A DNA stretch of 64,000 nucleotides from DATBJJ01 sp963750915 (GTDB lineage: Bacteria > Acidobacteriota > Vicinamibacteria > Vicinamibacterales > 2-12-FULL-66-21): positions 372,001 to 436,000 of the forward strand of contig CAVVSF010000007.1 of the NCBI GenBank assembly GCA_963750915.1, in the 5' to 3' direction. The notes beneath the pieces were generated by a model. It searched no databases. It saw only the letters and a program-made list of their open reading frames with translations, and was not told the DNA's origin. Positions 1 to 15,183 of this stretch are shown here, in pieces. The position numbers and the translations under genes were made by a program. Every line of letters starts with the position of its first letter. Within the stretch, counting starts at the first letter, position 1.

Positions 1-45
1 GGCCGTGAGCCGCCCTGAGCCCTGAGCCTTGAGCCCTGAGCCTTC
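1..45. repeat. Heptad array (CCTGAGC unit), cut by window edge
   Basis: The first 45 bases are imperfect tandem copies of a 7-nt word, CCTGAGC/CCTTGAG, ending at the stop codon of the leftmost peptidase gene. The same word, or its complement GGCTCAG, recurs near 4340, 5370, 15190, 22900, 24600 and 25740. If this is the right arm of a hairpin, its partner lies outside the window. Confidence 0.8.
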
Positions 46-3000
46 TCACTGCGCCGTAGGCGCAGTCGTAACCTTCGGCTTGAACATGTCGTCGACGTTG
101 CGCCGCCCGCGTTCGAGGTAGGGCACGCCCTTCTCCATCCATTCCGGCTTCGGCTTGCCGAGCAGGAAGTGATCGAAGAACTCGTCCTGGTGCACGGTCC
201 AGTGCTTCTGGTTGTCGCGCTGGCGCAGGCCGTGCAGCTCGCCGTTGTAGACGAACATGTAGGCTTCCTTGCCGAGCCGGCGCATCGCCGAGAAGAACTC
301 GATCCCCTGGTACCACGGCACCGCGTCGTCTTCGTCGTTGTGAATCGAGAGGTACGGCGTCTTCACCTTCTCGACCCAGAAGATCGGCGAGTTCTCGATG
401 AACTGCAGCGGCGCGTCCCACGGCGGCAGGCCGATGCGGCTCTGCGTCTTCTGGTACTGGAACGCGCGCGACATGCCGGTGCCCCAGCGGATGCCGCCGT
501 AGGCGCTGACCATGTTCGACACCGACGCGCCCGCCTGGACCGCCGCGAACATGTTGGTGCGCGTGATCAGGTGCGTGATCTGGTAGCCGCCCCACGAGTG
601 GCCCTGGATGCCGATTCGCTTCGCATCGATGTAGCCCTGCGCCAGGACGGTGTTGACGGCCGGGATCACGCACTTCTCGGCGCTCTCTCCGGGATAGCCC
701 GTGTCGTAGACGATGTCGGGCATCAGCACGACGTAGCCGTTGCTGACGTAGCGGGTGATGTTGATGCTGGTGCCGGGATGCCGGCGCGCGATAGCTGTGC
801 AGGCCCTCGGACAGCTCCTCGTAGATGTAGACCATCAACGGATACTTCTTCGCCGGATCGAAGTTCTCGGGCTTGGCGATGATCGCCCGCAGCGTCTTGC
901 CGTCGGCGTTGATGTACTGGATCAGCTCGGTCTTGCCCCAGACGTATTCGGCCTGCTGCGGGTTGGCGTTCGACACCTTCTTCATGTCCTTGAAGCTGGT
1001 GTCGCTGACCCAGAGATCTGGAAACTCGTCGAACCGCGCCTGGGTGAAGACGACGCGGTCCGCGTTCTTCGCCTTGATGACCGGGCCGAAGGCCTTGTCG
1101 ACCATCACGACCTTGTCGGGCGCGGCCGTGCCGGTGAAGCTGACGCGGTAGAAGCCGCTGCTCTCGGTCTTGTCGTCGTTCGCCGAAAGCAGGAGCGGCT
1201 TGTCGGTCGGAATCGCGCGCTCCTCCGCATCGAGCGAGCGGTAGCGGAATACCGTCTGCGTCTTGCGGCCGTGGCCGTTCGTGATCATCCGCGGCGCGGT
1301 ACCGTCGGGCTTCATCTCCCAGATGTCGTACTTGTCGTAGAGGACGACGGCGCCGTCCTTCGGCGTCCAGCCGGCGGCGCCGTAGGCCGGCGGCTGGCTG
1401 GGCGAGTCGTGATCCTCGCGCCAGAAGTTCAGGCCGAGCTTCGACGTGAGGTTGACCTTGGCGCCGTCTGAAATCCGGTAGGTGAACCAGTCGGCTTCCT
1501 GCTCATCGAAGTAGAGCAGGTAGCGCCCGCCCGGCGACATCGTCGGCGTGCCGCGCCAGTGCTGCAGGATCGCCTGCCGCTGGCCGCTTTTGAGATCGAC
1601 GAGCGAGACGTCGCTGTAGGTCGTGTCCCACGACATCTCCTTGCGGTAGGCGAGGTCGGAGGTGCCAATCGCCCGCGCCGAGTCGTCGCCCTGAGCGACG
1701 TTCGGGAACTCCGCCGTCGCCAGCTGGACGAAGCGCTTGTCGGCGAGGTGGACGACGCCGCGATAGGTGCGGTTTCGCTCCTGCTGGGCGCGGACGCGCT
1801 GCATCGGCTGCAGCAGCGGATCCTGCCAGCTCCAGATGTCCACCGACCGTGGTGCCGGCGCCCCTTCCGGGGCCGGCGGCGGTGGCGGCGGCGCCGTACC
1901 GATGAAGAGCCGCTGCCCGTCCTGCGAGAAGCGCGGCGCGGCCTGATCGCTGACGACCAGGCCCTGCGCCATGCCGCGGGTCGCCGCAGAGACGAGCTCA
2001 ACCGCGGCGGCGTCGCCGGGCTTCCAGTAGTAGAGGCGATACGGCGCGACGTCCTTGTCGTACTCCGCCTGATCGCTGAGGAACGCCAGCTGCCCGCCTG
2101 CCTCGTCGAACGCGAGGCTCTTGTAGTTGCCCTTGCCCTTGTGCAGCGCGACCACGGTGCCGTCGGCCATCTTTCGCGCGAACGCGCCGTCTTCTTCTGG
2201 CTTTGCCGACGACACGCCATACGCGAGCCACGCCCCGTCCTTCGACCACGCGAAGTCACTGACGAGCGGAATCGTGATGTCCTGGCCGGTCGTCAGGTTG
2301 CGGACGATGAGATCGCTGCCGTTGTCCTTGCGGCGCGCGCGCGACGCATTCGCGCCCGGCGCTTCGGTCTGGCCGGCTGCCGCTGCCGCCGCGGGCGGCT
2401 CGCCACCTCGGCCGCCACGGCCACCGGCGGCGCCGCCACGCCCGCCGCGGCCGCCGCCACCGCCGCCGGCGCGGCGATGGAACGCAACCCAGGTCGACGA
2501 TTCCTCGGGCAGGCTCGGGCCGCCGACGCGATCGACGGTCGACACCTGGCCGGTTGCAAGCGTCATGATGCCGCCCGACGTCCGCGGCTGGGTATTCGCG
2601 CCTCCCCGTCCCTGCCCGGCTTCGGTTCCGCCGCCTTCACTGCCCTCGCCGCGCCGCCCGGCGGCGCCGCGGCCGGCAAGCCGCTCCTTCTCCTCGTCGG
2701 CCTTCGTCTGCGCGATGGTGAAGACGACGAACTTGCCGTCGGCGGTAAATGACGGGCCGGTGCCGCGCGGGTGGCGGAACTCCTGCCCCGACTGCAGGTT
2801 CTTCACGACGAGCTGGCCGTCGAGTCCCTGCGACGTCAGCGCGTACGCCAGCCACTGCCCATCTCGCGACAGCGTCGTCCCCTGGATCGACCACCACGCA
2901 TCATAGGTGTCGTACGACAGCGGCCGCTTGCCTGCCGCCGGCTGCGCCCCGAGCGGCACCGCCGCCGGCGCGCCCGGGAAAGAAGTCCACGACAGGACGA

Positions 3001-3052
3001 GCAGGGCACCGCACAACAAACGCGTGGCGCGGCGGCGGAGTGTTGCACGCAT
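46..3052 (-). pseudogene. S9 family prolyl oligopeptidase-like peptidase, one frameshift
   Basis: This is a secreted serine peptidase of family S9 (acylaminoacyl-peptidase/DPP-like), expected to cut peptides outside the cytoplasm. Translation from the ATG at 3052 begins with a signal peptide (basic MRATLRRRATR, then a hydrophobic stretch). A long beta-propeller region follows, with a Gly/Ala-rich low-complexity insert near residues 190-240. The C-terminal alpha/beta hydrolase domain carries the nucleophile motif GHSWGG (Ser codon near 597), an acidic HNDEDDAVPW segment and the catalytic His in ELHGLR. The upstream frame runs to about 780 and the hydrolase domain continues in another frame. 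Removing one base near 778 restores the family sequence between RAP and PGTSINI, giving about 1001 residues, a normal length. It may be a sequencing insertion rather than a dead gene. Confidence 0.85.
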
Positions 3053-3181
3053 CGACTACACCTCGTGAGCAGAGTGTCGGCCGTGCAGGAGTCGCGACGG
3101 TCGACGGATCGGAAAGGCGGCTTATTATCGATTGAACCCCGGCAGGGTTCAAGGCTCGGTTTTGCAGGACGAACGCCATTC

Positions 3182-4337
3182 ATGTACAAAACTGTCGGCT
3201 CTCAGAATAGACGCCAGCTCGTCGCCGCGGCACTGGCGGTCGCGTGCGCGAGCCGGCGCGCTGGCGGCGCACGTGCCGCAAGCCCGGCCCCGCGCCCGCG
3301 AGCTCGGCCTCGAGCCCGGAGTGCGCGCGCCCGGCACGCGCAACGCCATCACCGACGTCGCCGGCGTACGCGTCGGCCACACCACGATCGCCGAGGGCGA
3401 CCGCGTCCGCACCGGCGTCACGGCAATCCTGCCGCACGGCGGCAACCTGTTTCGCGACAAGGTCGCCGGCGCGGTCTTCGTCGGCAACGCGTTCGGCAAG
3501 CTCGCCGGCTCGACGCAGGTGCAGGAGCTGGGCACGATCGAAACGCCGATCGTCCTCACCAACACCCTCGCCGTCGGCGTCGCCGTCGATGCCAGCGTAC
3601 GCTGGACCCTGGCACAGGCCGGCAACGAGGACGTCCGATCGGTGAACGCGCTCGTCGGCGAGACCAACGACGGCGCCCTGAACGACATCCGCGGCGGCCA
3701 CGTCACGCGCGATCACGTCACCGCGGCGATCGCCGGCGCCAGCGAGGGCCCGGTCGCGGAAGGTGCCGTCGGCGCCGGCGCCGGCACCGTCGCGTTCGGC
3801 TGGAAGGGCGGCATCGGCACGTCGTCGCGCCGCGTCACTCCGGCGGCCGACGCGTGGACGGTGGGCGTGCTGGTCCAGAGCAATTACGGCGGCCGCCTGA
3901 CGCTCGGCGGCGCACCGGTGTGGAAGGAGCTCACACCCGCGCGAGGCGAGGCGGCCGACAACGCCGACGGCTCCTGCATGATCGTCGTCGCCACCGACGC
4001 GCCGCTCGACGCGCGCGACCTCGAACGGCTGGCGGCGCGCGCCATCTTCGCGCTGGCCCGCACCGGCTCGACGTTCTCGAACGGCAGCGGCGATTACGCG
4101 ATCGCGTTCTCGACCCACCCGTCGCTGCGCGTGACGACGACCGCGACGGCGCCACAGACGCGGACCGTGCTGCCAACCGATGCGGTGTCGGGACTGTTCG
4201 AAGCGGTGATGGACGCGACGGAGGAGGCGGTCTACAACTCGCTGCTCCAGGCGGTCGACACGACGGCGAACGGGCGCACGATTCGGGCGCTGCCGATCGA
4301 AGAGCTCAGGGGTGTGTTGAAGAAGTACGGACGGTAA
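3182..4337 (+). CDS. P1 family (DmpA/S58) peptidase, probable frameshift after the signal peptide
   Basis: Residues in the main frame (RELGLEPGVRAPGTRNAITDV onward, from about 3295) match the DmpA/P1 family, self-cleaving N-terminal nucleophile aminopeptidases. The processing site and nucleophile are in DGSCMIVVATDAP, where Ser follows Gly. The main frame has no good ATG start. An ATG at 3182 in a neighbouring frame encodes a convincing signal peptide (MYKTVGSQNRR followed by QLVAAALAVACA). Removing one base between about 3240 and 3290 joins the two and gives about 384 residues. Without a frameshift, translation would need a TTG at 3132 or an internal GTG. It is divergent from the S9 peptidase gene across about 130 bases. 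Confidence 0.82.
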
Positions 4338-4376
4338 CTCAAGGGCTCAAGGCTCAGGGCTCAGGGCTCAGGGCGG
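4338..4376. repeat. Heptad array (GGCTCAG/GGCTCAA unit)
   Basis: Five imperfect tandem copies of GGCTCAG/GGCTCAA start directly after the stop codon of the P1 peptidase. It belongs to the same word family as the arrays at 15184, 22890 and 25728. The IS481-type element begins 17 bases further on. The possible complementary arm CCTGAGC lies on the far side of the element, at 5369-5391. Confidence 0.8.
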
Positions 4377-4392
4377 TATAGACGGGGTTGAG

Positions 4393-5190
4393 TGTTAACA
4401 GAAGTCCGGCAGGATGGTTTACACCAGGGAGATGCCCTGGATGGAAACGCAGACGCTGGACCAACGGCAGCAGTTTATCGACGCGCTTGAGAGCGGGCAC
4501 TGGTCGATGAGCGAGCTCTGTGCGCTCTTCGGGGGGTCGCGCCCGACCGGCTATAAATGGGTGACTCGGTATCGCGCCGGCTGCCGCGCGGCGCTCGCGG
4601 ATCGCAGTCACGCGCCGCACCACTGTCCGCACCGCACCGGGGGCCAGCAGGAAGCGCTGATCCTCGCCGTGCGGCGCGAATATGGGTGGGGTGCCAAGAA
4701 ATTGCGGGCGGTGCTGCACCGCCGGTATCCGGCCTTCGAGTGGCCCGCCCGCAGTACCATCAATGACCTGCTCTCGCGCCATCAGCTGCTGCGGCGGCAT
4801 CGACGCCGGCGGCCCTGGACGCACCCGGGCAGCGCGCCGCTGACCACGACGCACCCGAATCAAGTCTGGCCGGCCGACTTGAAAGGCGAGTTCCAGACCG
4901 GGGATGGCCGCTACTGTTATCCGTTGACCGTCACCGATTACTACAGTCGCGTGCTGCTGGTCTGCCAGGCGCTGCCCTCGATCCGCGGGACGGGTGTGCA
5001 GCCGGTGTTTCGCACGCTGTTTGGCACCGTCGGGCTGCCAGAGGCGATTCGGACCGACTACGGCTCGCCGTTCGCGTCGCCCGCGATTCACGGCCTGTCG
5101 GCGCCGAACGTCTGGTGCGATGCAACTCGGGATTGTCCATCAACGGATTGCGCCGGCGAGTCCGCACGAGACCGGGACCCACGAGCGCAG
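4393..5190 (+). mobile_element. IS481-type insertion sequence, truncated on the right
   Basis: The left end begins TGTTAACAGAAG at 4393, matching the TGTTAAC start usual for IS481-family termini. The transposase start follows 21 bases inside. The right part is missing: homology to the DDE domain stops near 5190, after the motif that should read ENGAHERMHRTL. From there the sequence reads as a permease gene on the other strand. No right terminal inverted repeat or target duplication was seen, so the element is a remnant. Confidence 0.78.
4414..5190 (+). pseudogene. IS481 family transposase remnant
   Basis: The N-terminal helix-turn-helix region (SMSELCALFGGSRPTGYKW) and the segment YGWGAKKLRAVL are hallmarks of IS481 transposases. 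The rve/DDE core starts at NQVWPADLKGEF (first Asp) and continues to EAIRTDYGSPFAS (second Asp). After APNVW near 5113 the frame shifts by one base: MQLGIVHQRIAPASP, the expected continuation, is read from 5119. Coding similarity ends near 5190, so about the last 80-100 residues and the catalytic Glu region are lost or degraded (expected QENG, here HETG). It is not expected to be functional. Confidence 0.8.
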
Positions 5191-5350
5191 GTTCCCGGAC
5201 TGGCAAGGGAGCAATCAGGACCGCGCTCAGGAGCGACCAGGTCGCCGCCGCGGCGCCGATGCTGAACGCGAGCGTCAGGACGGACGCACCCGTTGCCCCC
5301 GGGTGTTGGAGGAGACGGCGGCCCGCAAGCCTCAGTTCCTGCATCAGCAC
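5190..5350 (-). pseudogene. N-terminal fragment of an ADOP-type ABC permease (MacB-like)
   Basis: Reading leftward from 5350 (GTG) or 5344 (ATG) gives MQELRLAGRRLLQHPGATG, then a hydrophobic helix with FSIGAAAATWSLLSAVL and APLPVREPA. This is the recognisable N-terminus of acidobacterial duplicated orphan permeases, large macrolide-export-like permeases with a first membrane helix after such a start. Similarity stops at about 5190, where the transposase remnant begins. About 50 of an expected 800 or more residues remain, so the gene was destroyed by the insertion and later deletion. Confidence 0.72.
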
Positions 5351-5368
5351 CTCGCCCGCGACGACTCG

Positions 5369-5391
5369 CCCTGAGCCCTGAGCCCTGAACC
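5369..5391. repeat. Heptad array (CCTGAGC unit)
   Basis: Three copies of CCTGAGC end 14 bases before the end of the propeller gene on the minus strand. They are complementary to the GGCTCAG array at 4338-4376, so the IS and permease remnant may lie inside what was one inverted-pair element. Confidence 0.7.
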
Positions 5392-5404
5392 GCGGCCGTC
5401 AAAC

Positions 5405-8886
<3,482 letters not shown>

Positions 8887-8912
8887 CGGCCTCCAGGGGT
8901 TTCGGAACGGAG

Positions 8913-8918
8913 ATTATA
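8913..8918 (-). promoter_or_regulatory. -10 element and ribosome site of the propeller gene
   Basis: On the minus strand TATAAT occupies 8918-8913, and TGGAGG lies about 8-13 bases before the ATG at 8886, giving a short leader with a Shine-Dalgarno site. No clear -35 is visible at the usual distance. This contrasts with several other genes in the window whose -10 lies only 5-7 bases before the start codon. Confidence 0.55.
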
Positions 8919-9066
8919 CGGTGGCGGATAGTAGTTTCGTTACACTCGGCGCTGACGCCGCCGGATTTTCGAACCCGTGGTGCCAGCCGCGCCGGCATGG
9001 CGTTGGCCGCGCGCGCGGCCGGGCGCGGGATGGCCGTCGCAGCGGTATGGTGATAAAATTGTGGTC

Positions 9067-9366
9067 ATGAAGGACACGCGGAACCCGGGCCGGCGGCCGG
9101 CACGTTTCCGGCCGCGGGGCGGGGCCCCGAAGCCAATCGCCGCCGCCGAGTTCAAGGCGAAGTGCCTGGAGCTCATGGACGGCGTCCGGGAGAGCGGCGT
9201 GGAGTACGTGGTGACGAAGCACGGCCGGCCGGTGGCGAAGCTGGTTCCGTTCACGGGCGCGTTGCGGCAGCCGCTCTTCGGCTCGATGGCCGGCACCGTC
9301 CTCGAGTTCGAGCGGCCGTTCGACCCGATCGACGGCGACTGGGACGTCGCCCGCGACCAGAAGTGA
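9067..9366 (+). CDS. Phd/YefM-type antitoxin
   Basis: A 99-residue protein. Its central part, AAEFKAKCLELMDGVRESG followed by YVVTKHGRPVAKLVP, is the Phd/YefM DNA-binding fold used by type II antitoxins. The extra basic N-terminus (RNPGRRPARFRPRGG) may help DNA contact. The start ATG at 9067 is preceded by a -10-like TAAAAT at 9054-9059; an in-frame GTG lies at 9061. Its stop overlaps the start of the downstream PIN toxin, the usual coupling of an antitoxin to its toxin. The partner toxin and autoregulation are inferred from family behaviour. Confidence 0.85.
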   Translation: MKDTRNPGRRPARFRPRGGAPKPIAAAEFKAKCLELMDGVRESGVEYVVTKHGRPVAKLVPFTGALRQPLFGSMAGTVLEFERPFDPIDGDWDVARDQK

Positions 9367-9782
9367 TCATCTTCGACACTCACGCCTGGATCTGGAGCGT
9401 CGAGGGGGAGGCGCGGCGAGTCGGAGCCCGGGCGCGGCGCCTGATCGCGCAGGCCGAAGCGCGTGACGCGCTGCGGCTGTCGGCCGCCAGCCTGTTCGAG
9501 ATCGTCGCGCTCCATACCGCCGGCCGGCTGCGGCTCGCGCATCCGCCGGAGGAATGGATCGAGTTGTCGGTGGAGCGCGCCGGCGCCCGCATTGCCGAGG
9601 TCACGCGCCGCGTCGCCGTCGACGCCGGCTTCATCACCCGCGCCGCGCTGCCGGATCCACTCGACAGGCTGCTCGTCGCCACGGCGCGTCAACTCGAGGC
9701 GACGCTCCTCACCGCCGATGCGGGCATCCTCGCCTACGCGGCCCGCACGAAGCAGGTGCGCGTCCACGATCTCGGGCGGTAG
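9363..9782 (+). CDS. VapC-type PIN domain ribonuclease toxin
   Basis: A 139-residue PIN domain protein starting at a GTG whose bases overlap the antitoxin stop (GTGA). The conserved acidic residues are visible: Asp5 in IIFDTHAW, Glu in SLFEIVAL, Asp in PDPLDRLLVATA and Asp in LLTADAGI. PIN toxins cleave RNA and are held inactive by the neighbouring antitoxin. The pair follows the antitoxin-first order. The exact RNA target cannot be told from sequence. Confidence 0.87.
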   Translation: MIIFDTHAWIWSVEGEARRVGARARRLIAQAEARDALRLSAASLFEIVALHTAGRLRLAHPPEEWIELSVERAGARIAEVTRRVAVDAGFITRAALPDPLDRLLVATARQLEATLLTADAGILAYAARTKQVRVHDLGR

Positions 9783-9811
9783 CCCGCACCGCGAGCCCTG
9801 CTGCGACAGGC

Positions 9812-10936
9812 TTACGGCGTCGACGCCAGCAGCGGCTCGCACGTCTCCAGCCTGGCGCCCTTCGCGTCGCAGACGGCGAACTGCTGCGGCCGCGGCGCGT
9901 ACATCGTCACGCCGGCGTACTCCCCCTTCTTGTTCAACATGTAGAAGTTGATGTTGAAGTTCGGCTCGCCGCGCTCGTTGAGCAGGCGCTTCTCGATCGT
10001 GTTGGCCTTGATCCGCCGCAGCGCCTCCATGCCGGCGTCCTTGGGATGCTTGCCGCGGCGCATCTCGTCGACGATCAGGAACGACGCCAGGCTGTAGAGA
10101 TTCGCCTCGCCGCGGCCGGTCGAGCCGGCGGCGCCAATCTCGCCGTCGACGTAGAGGCCGGCGCCGAGGATCGGCGAATCGCCGACCCGGCCTGGAATCT
10201 TCCACGCCAGCCCGCTCGTCGTCGTGACGCCGCAGATCTCCCCCTTGGCGTTGATGCCGTTGCAGTTGATCGTGCCGTAGAAATGGTTGGGATCGACCCA
10301 GCCCTCGGCCATCATGTCGCGATCGACCTGACGGAGCAGCGCCTCACGCTTCTCGGGATCGAGGTAGCGCGCCGGGTCGCTGCGGCGCTTCCACTCCAGC
10401 CACGCCGCGCGCGACCGTTCGGTGTTGAGGTCGTCTTCGATCTTGAAGCCCATGTTGCGGGCGAACCGCTGCGCGTCCCGGCCGACGAGCAGGTGATGGT
10501 CGGTCTCCGTCATCACCTTCTGCGCCACCAGCGACGGCGTGCGGACGCCCTCGAGGCAGGCGACCGCGCCGGCGCGCTTCTTCGGCCCGTGCATCACCGA
10601 CGCGTCGAGCTGGACGACGCCGTCGGCGTTGGGCAGCCCGCCGTAGCCGACGCTGGTGTCCGCCGGATCGAGCTCGCAGATGTTGACGCCGGCGATGAGC
10701 GCGTCGAGAACGTCCTTGCCCTCGGTCATCATGCCGAAGGCGATCTCGACGCCGGTCTTCGCGCCGCCGTTCTTGTAGGTGTGGCCGTTGGCGGACGCGA
10801 TGATCACCGGCCGGACGCCGCCGCTCACGACGGCCGGCGCCTGGCTCTGCGCCGAGGCCCGGGTGTGGGTCGCGGCGGCAAGACCGGCCGCGGCGCCGGA
10901 GATCACGAACTCACGACGATTGATTTTTGTCTGCAT
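9812..10936 (-). CDS. Glycosylasparaginase (N4-(beta-N-acetylglucosaminyl)-L-asparaginase)
   Basis: A 374-residue Ntn-hydrolase precursor. The N-terminus NRREFVISGAAAGLAAA resembles a Tat signal, so it is probably exported. The motif GTINCNGIN supplies the nucleophile Thr222, which becomes the new N-terminus after self-cleavage. The downstream segments GVTTTSG and PGRVGDSPILGAG are family signatures that bind the asparagine moiety. The enzyme hydrolyses the bond between asparagine and N-acetylglucosamine in glycoprotein fragments. The next gene downstream on the same strand is a creatininase-family amidohydrolase 16 bases away, suggesting co-transcription. Confidence 0.9.
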   Translation of the reverse strand: MQTKINRREFVISGAAAGLAAATHTRASAQSQAPAVVSGGVRPVIIASANGHTYKNGGAKTGVEIAFGMMTEGKDVLDALIAGVNICELDPADTSVGYGGLPNADGVVQLDASVMHGPKKRAGAVACLEGVRTPSLVAQKVMTETDHHLLVGRDAQRFARNMGFKIEDDLNTERSRAAWLEWKRRSDPARYLDPEKREALLRQVDRDMMAEGWVDPNHFYGTINCNGINAKGEICGVTTTSGLAWKIPGRVGDSPILGAGLYVDGEIGAAGSTGRGEANLYSLASFLIVDEMRRGKHPKDAGMEALRRIKANTIEKRLLNERGEPNFNINFYMLNKKGEYAGVTMYAPRPQQFAVCDAKGARLETCEPLLASTP

Positions 10937-10952
10937 AGGTCAGCCCGGCCGG

Positions 10953-11765
10953 TCATTGAATCAGGTCCCACTTCTTGATCGTCTCTTCGACGAGCGCCGC
11001 CATCTTCTCATTGACGCGCTCGAAGTAGCGCTTCGCCTTCGCGGCGTCGAACCGGGGGTAGCCCTGTCCGGCCTTGTACAGGCCGATGCTCGACGGCGAC
11101 GGGTACGCGCTCCAGGTCCCGGCCGCCGGGTTGGCGGTCGTCATCTCCGGGCCGGTGTAGCGCTGCTTGTGGACGAGCGCGGGATCGATGGCGAGCATGA
11201 ACGCGTTCTCGTTCTCGCCGGCGTGACCGCCGTCCTCGCCGAAGACCTCGAGCGTCACGTCGGCGCAGTAGGTCCACCAGTTGACGACGAGCGTCCGGAC
11301 GCCGGCTTCGCGGCCGACCTCGACGCCGAGCGCGTTCAGCACCGCCGTCTGCGGGCCGCCGTGGCCGTTGACGAGAATGATGTTCTTGAACTTGTTCTTC
11401 GCCAGGCCGAGCAGCACCGCCTTGACGTAGGGCCGGTACGCTTCCTCCGGGATCGTGAACCCGCCGGGATATGCGTCGAGCGAGCCGGTGATGCCGTACG
11501 GCACGACCGGCGCGATCATCGCGCGCAGCCGCGGCGCGATCGCGCGCGCGATCGCCAGCGGGGCGATGATGTCGGCGCCGTTGGCGGTGACGCCGTGCGC
11601 CTCGAGGGTGCCGAGCGGCACCAGGACCGTGTCGCTCCGCGCCGGCACGACCTCGCGGAACTCCATCCAGTTGATGCGCTCGAGCTCGCGCGTCGACGGT
11701 TCCTGCGCCGCCGCCGGCGTGACGCCGACGAAGCACAGCGCGAAACAGACGATGATCCGGGGCAT
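10953..11765 (-). CDS. Creatininase family amidohydrolase, secreted
   Basis: A 270-residue protein with a signal peptide (MPRIIVCFALCFVGVTPAAAQ). Creatininase-fold motifs are present: VPLGTLEAHG near residue 50, NGHGG near residue 130, and the metal-binding Glu in HAGENENA. The family includes creatinine amidohydrolase, FAPy deaminases and mycofactocin protein MftE; the true substrate is unknown. It lies upstream of the glycosylasparaginase with a gap of about 16 bases on the minus strand, so the two probably form an operon for external amide breakdown. Confidence 0.86.
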   Translation of the reverse strand: MPRIIVCFALCFVGVTPAAAQEPSTRELERINWMEFREVVPARSDTVLVPLGTLEAHGVTANGADIIAPLAIARAIAPRLRAMIAPVVPYGITGSLDAYPGGFTIPEEAYRPYVKAVLLGLAKNKFKNIILVNGHGGPQTAVLNALGVEVGREAGVRTLVVNWWTYCADVTLEVFGEDGGHAGENENAFMLAIDPALVHKQRYTGPEMTTANPAAGTWSAYPSPSSIGLYKAGQGYPRFDAAKAKRYFERVNEKMAALVEETIKKWDLIQ

Positions 11766-11847
11766 GGGCGTCCTCGTGGTCGGCCCGGCGCCGGCCGGGC
11801 GCCCTCAGTCTAGCGTGATACTCTAGCTCGCCTTCGGCGAGCGCGCC

Positions 11848-11934
11848 GCGGTTCGGGGTTCGGGGCTCGAAGAACTTCTCCTTCCCAGCCGACCGGCCAG
11901 GATCATGGCTTTTCGAGCCCCGGACCCCGAACCC
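11848..11934. repeat. Inverted heptad arrays (GGTTCGG/GGGGTTC unit)
   Basis: The left arm repeats GGTTCGGGGTTCGGGGCTCG. About 40 bases later the right arm has the complement (CGAGCCCCGG, then ACCCCGAACCCC). The two would pair over roughly 22 bases. The element lies between the divergent creatininase and dehydratase genes and ends about 45 bases before the dehydratase start. The same word appears as a single-orientation array at 27965. Confidence 0.75.
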
Positions 11935-11981
11935 CGGCTCTTCGCCCGCGGCGAAGCGCGAGGGCGAAACGATACTGGATC

Positions 11982-12947
11982 TTGACGAGACACATTTCCC
12001 TGGACACCGTCCGCGAGGCGGCCAAGCACGTCTACGAAGTGGCGCGGCGCACCCCGCTCGTGCCGCTGCCCACCGCGCCGGATCAGCCGGCGGTCTATCT
12101 CAAGCTCGAGACGCTGCAGCCGATCGGCTCCTTCAAGATTCGCGGCGCCTACAACGCCGTCCGGCAGCTGCCGCGCGCGGCGCTGTCGCAGGGCGTCTGG
12201 ACCGTCAGCGCCGGCAACGCCGCCCAGGGCGTCGCCCTGGCGGCGCGCACGCTCGGCGCCCGCAGCAGCGTGATGGTGATGGACACGGCGCCAGACACCA
12301 AGCTGCGCGCCATCGCCGGCTTTGGCGCGACGATCGTCAAGGCGCCGTTCGACGAATGCTGGCGCACGGTCGAGCGCCACGCCTCCGATCGGATGAGCGG
12401 CCACTTCGTCCACCCGTTCGACGACGATGACTTCATCAGCGGCAACGGCACGATCGGCCTGGAGCTCCTCGAAGACTTGCCGGAGGTCGACGCGGTGATT
12501 GCGCCGCTCGGCGGCGGTGGGCTGCTCGCCGGCGTCGGCTGCGTGCTCAAGGCGGAGCGACCCGGTGCCGCCATCTACGCCGCCGAGCCTGAAACCGCGG
12601 CGCCGCTCGCGGCCTCGTTCGAAGCCGGGCGCGCCAGCGCGTTCGAGGCGTGGCAGCCGTCGTTTGTCGACGGCGCCGGCGGCCGCTCCGTGCTCGAGAC
12701 CATGTGGCCGATCCTGCGCGGCTCGGTCGACGAGTCGATCGTCGTCTCGCTCGCGGACGCCGCCGCCGCGATGCGTGTCGTCGCCGAGCGCGCCCACGTC
12801 ATCTGCGAAGGCGCCGCCGCCTGCGCCGTTGCCGCGGCGCTGTCGCCGGCGATGGCCGCCCGCGGCCACAAGCACATCGTCGCCATCGTCTCCGGCGGCA
12901 ACATCGACCTTCAGCGCTTCGCAACGCTGGTCGGCGCCTGCTCATGA
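11982..12947 (+). CDS. Pyridoxal-phosphate-dependent serine/threonine dehydratase
   Basis: A 321-residue fold-type II PLP enzyme. The Schiff-base lysine is in GSFKIRGAYNA, the phosphate-binding loop in APLGGGGLLAG, and the ring-nitrogen contact in IVSGGNID near the C-terminus. It lacks the C-terminal ACT regulatory domain of biosynthetic IlvA, so it resembles catabolic threonine/serine dehydratases or serine racemase-like enzymes. Family reaction: L-threonine to 2-oxobutanoate, or serine to pyruvate, plus ammonia. The only usable start is TTG at 11982, 5 bases after a -10-like GATACT. Confidence 0.87.
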   Translation: MTRHISLDTVREAAKHVYEVARRTPLVPLPTAPDQPAVYLKLETLQPIGSFKIRGAYNAVRQLPRAALSQGVWTVSAGNAAQGVALAARTLGARSSVMVMDTAPDTKLRAIAGFGATIVKAPFDECWRTVERHASDRMSGHFVHPFDDDDFISGNGTIGLELLEDLPEVDAVIAPLGGGGLLAGVGCVLKAERPGAAIYAAEPETAAPLAASFEAGRASAFEAWQPSFVDGAGGRSVLETMWPILRGSVDESIVVSLADAAAAMRVVAERAHVICEGAAACAVAAALSPAMAARGHKHIVAIVSGGNIDLQRFATLVGACS

Positions 12948-13035
12948 TCGCCACGCACCGCCGATCCGACGAATCCGGCTGTACCGGACCCGACGCTCCG
13001 CCGTCGCGCTCGCGCTTCTCCGCATAAGGACCATC

Positions 13036-15181
<2,146 letters not shown>

Positions 15182-15183
15182 GT

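Noticed and set aside
11823..12875. 350-codon open frame opposite the dehydratase
   Set aside because: The plus strand encodes an obvious PLP enzyme; the opposite frame is low-complexity Arg/Ala/Gly with no family signal.
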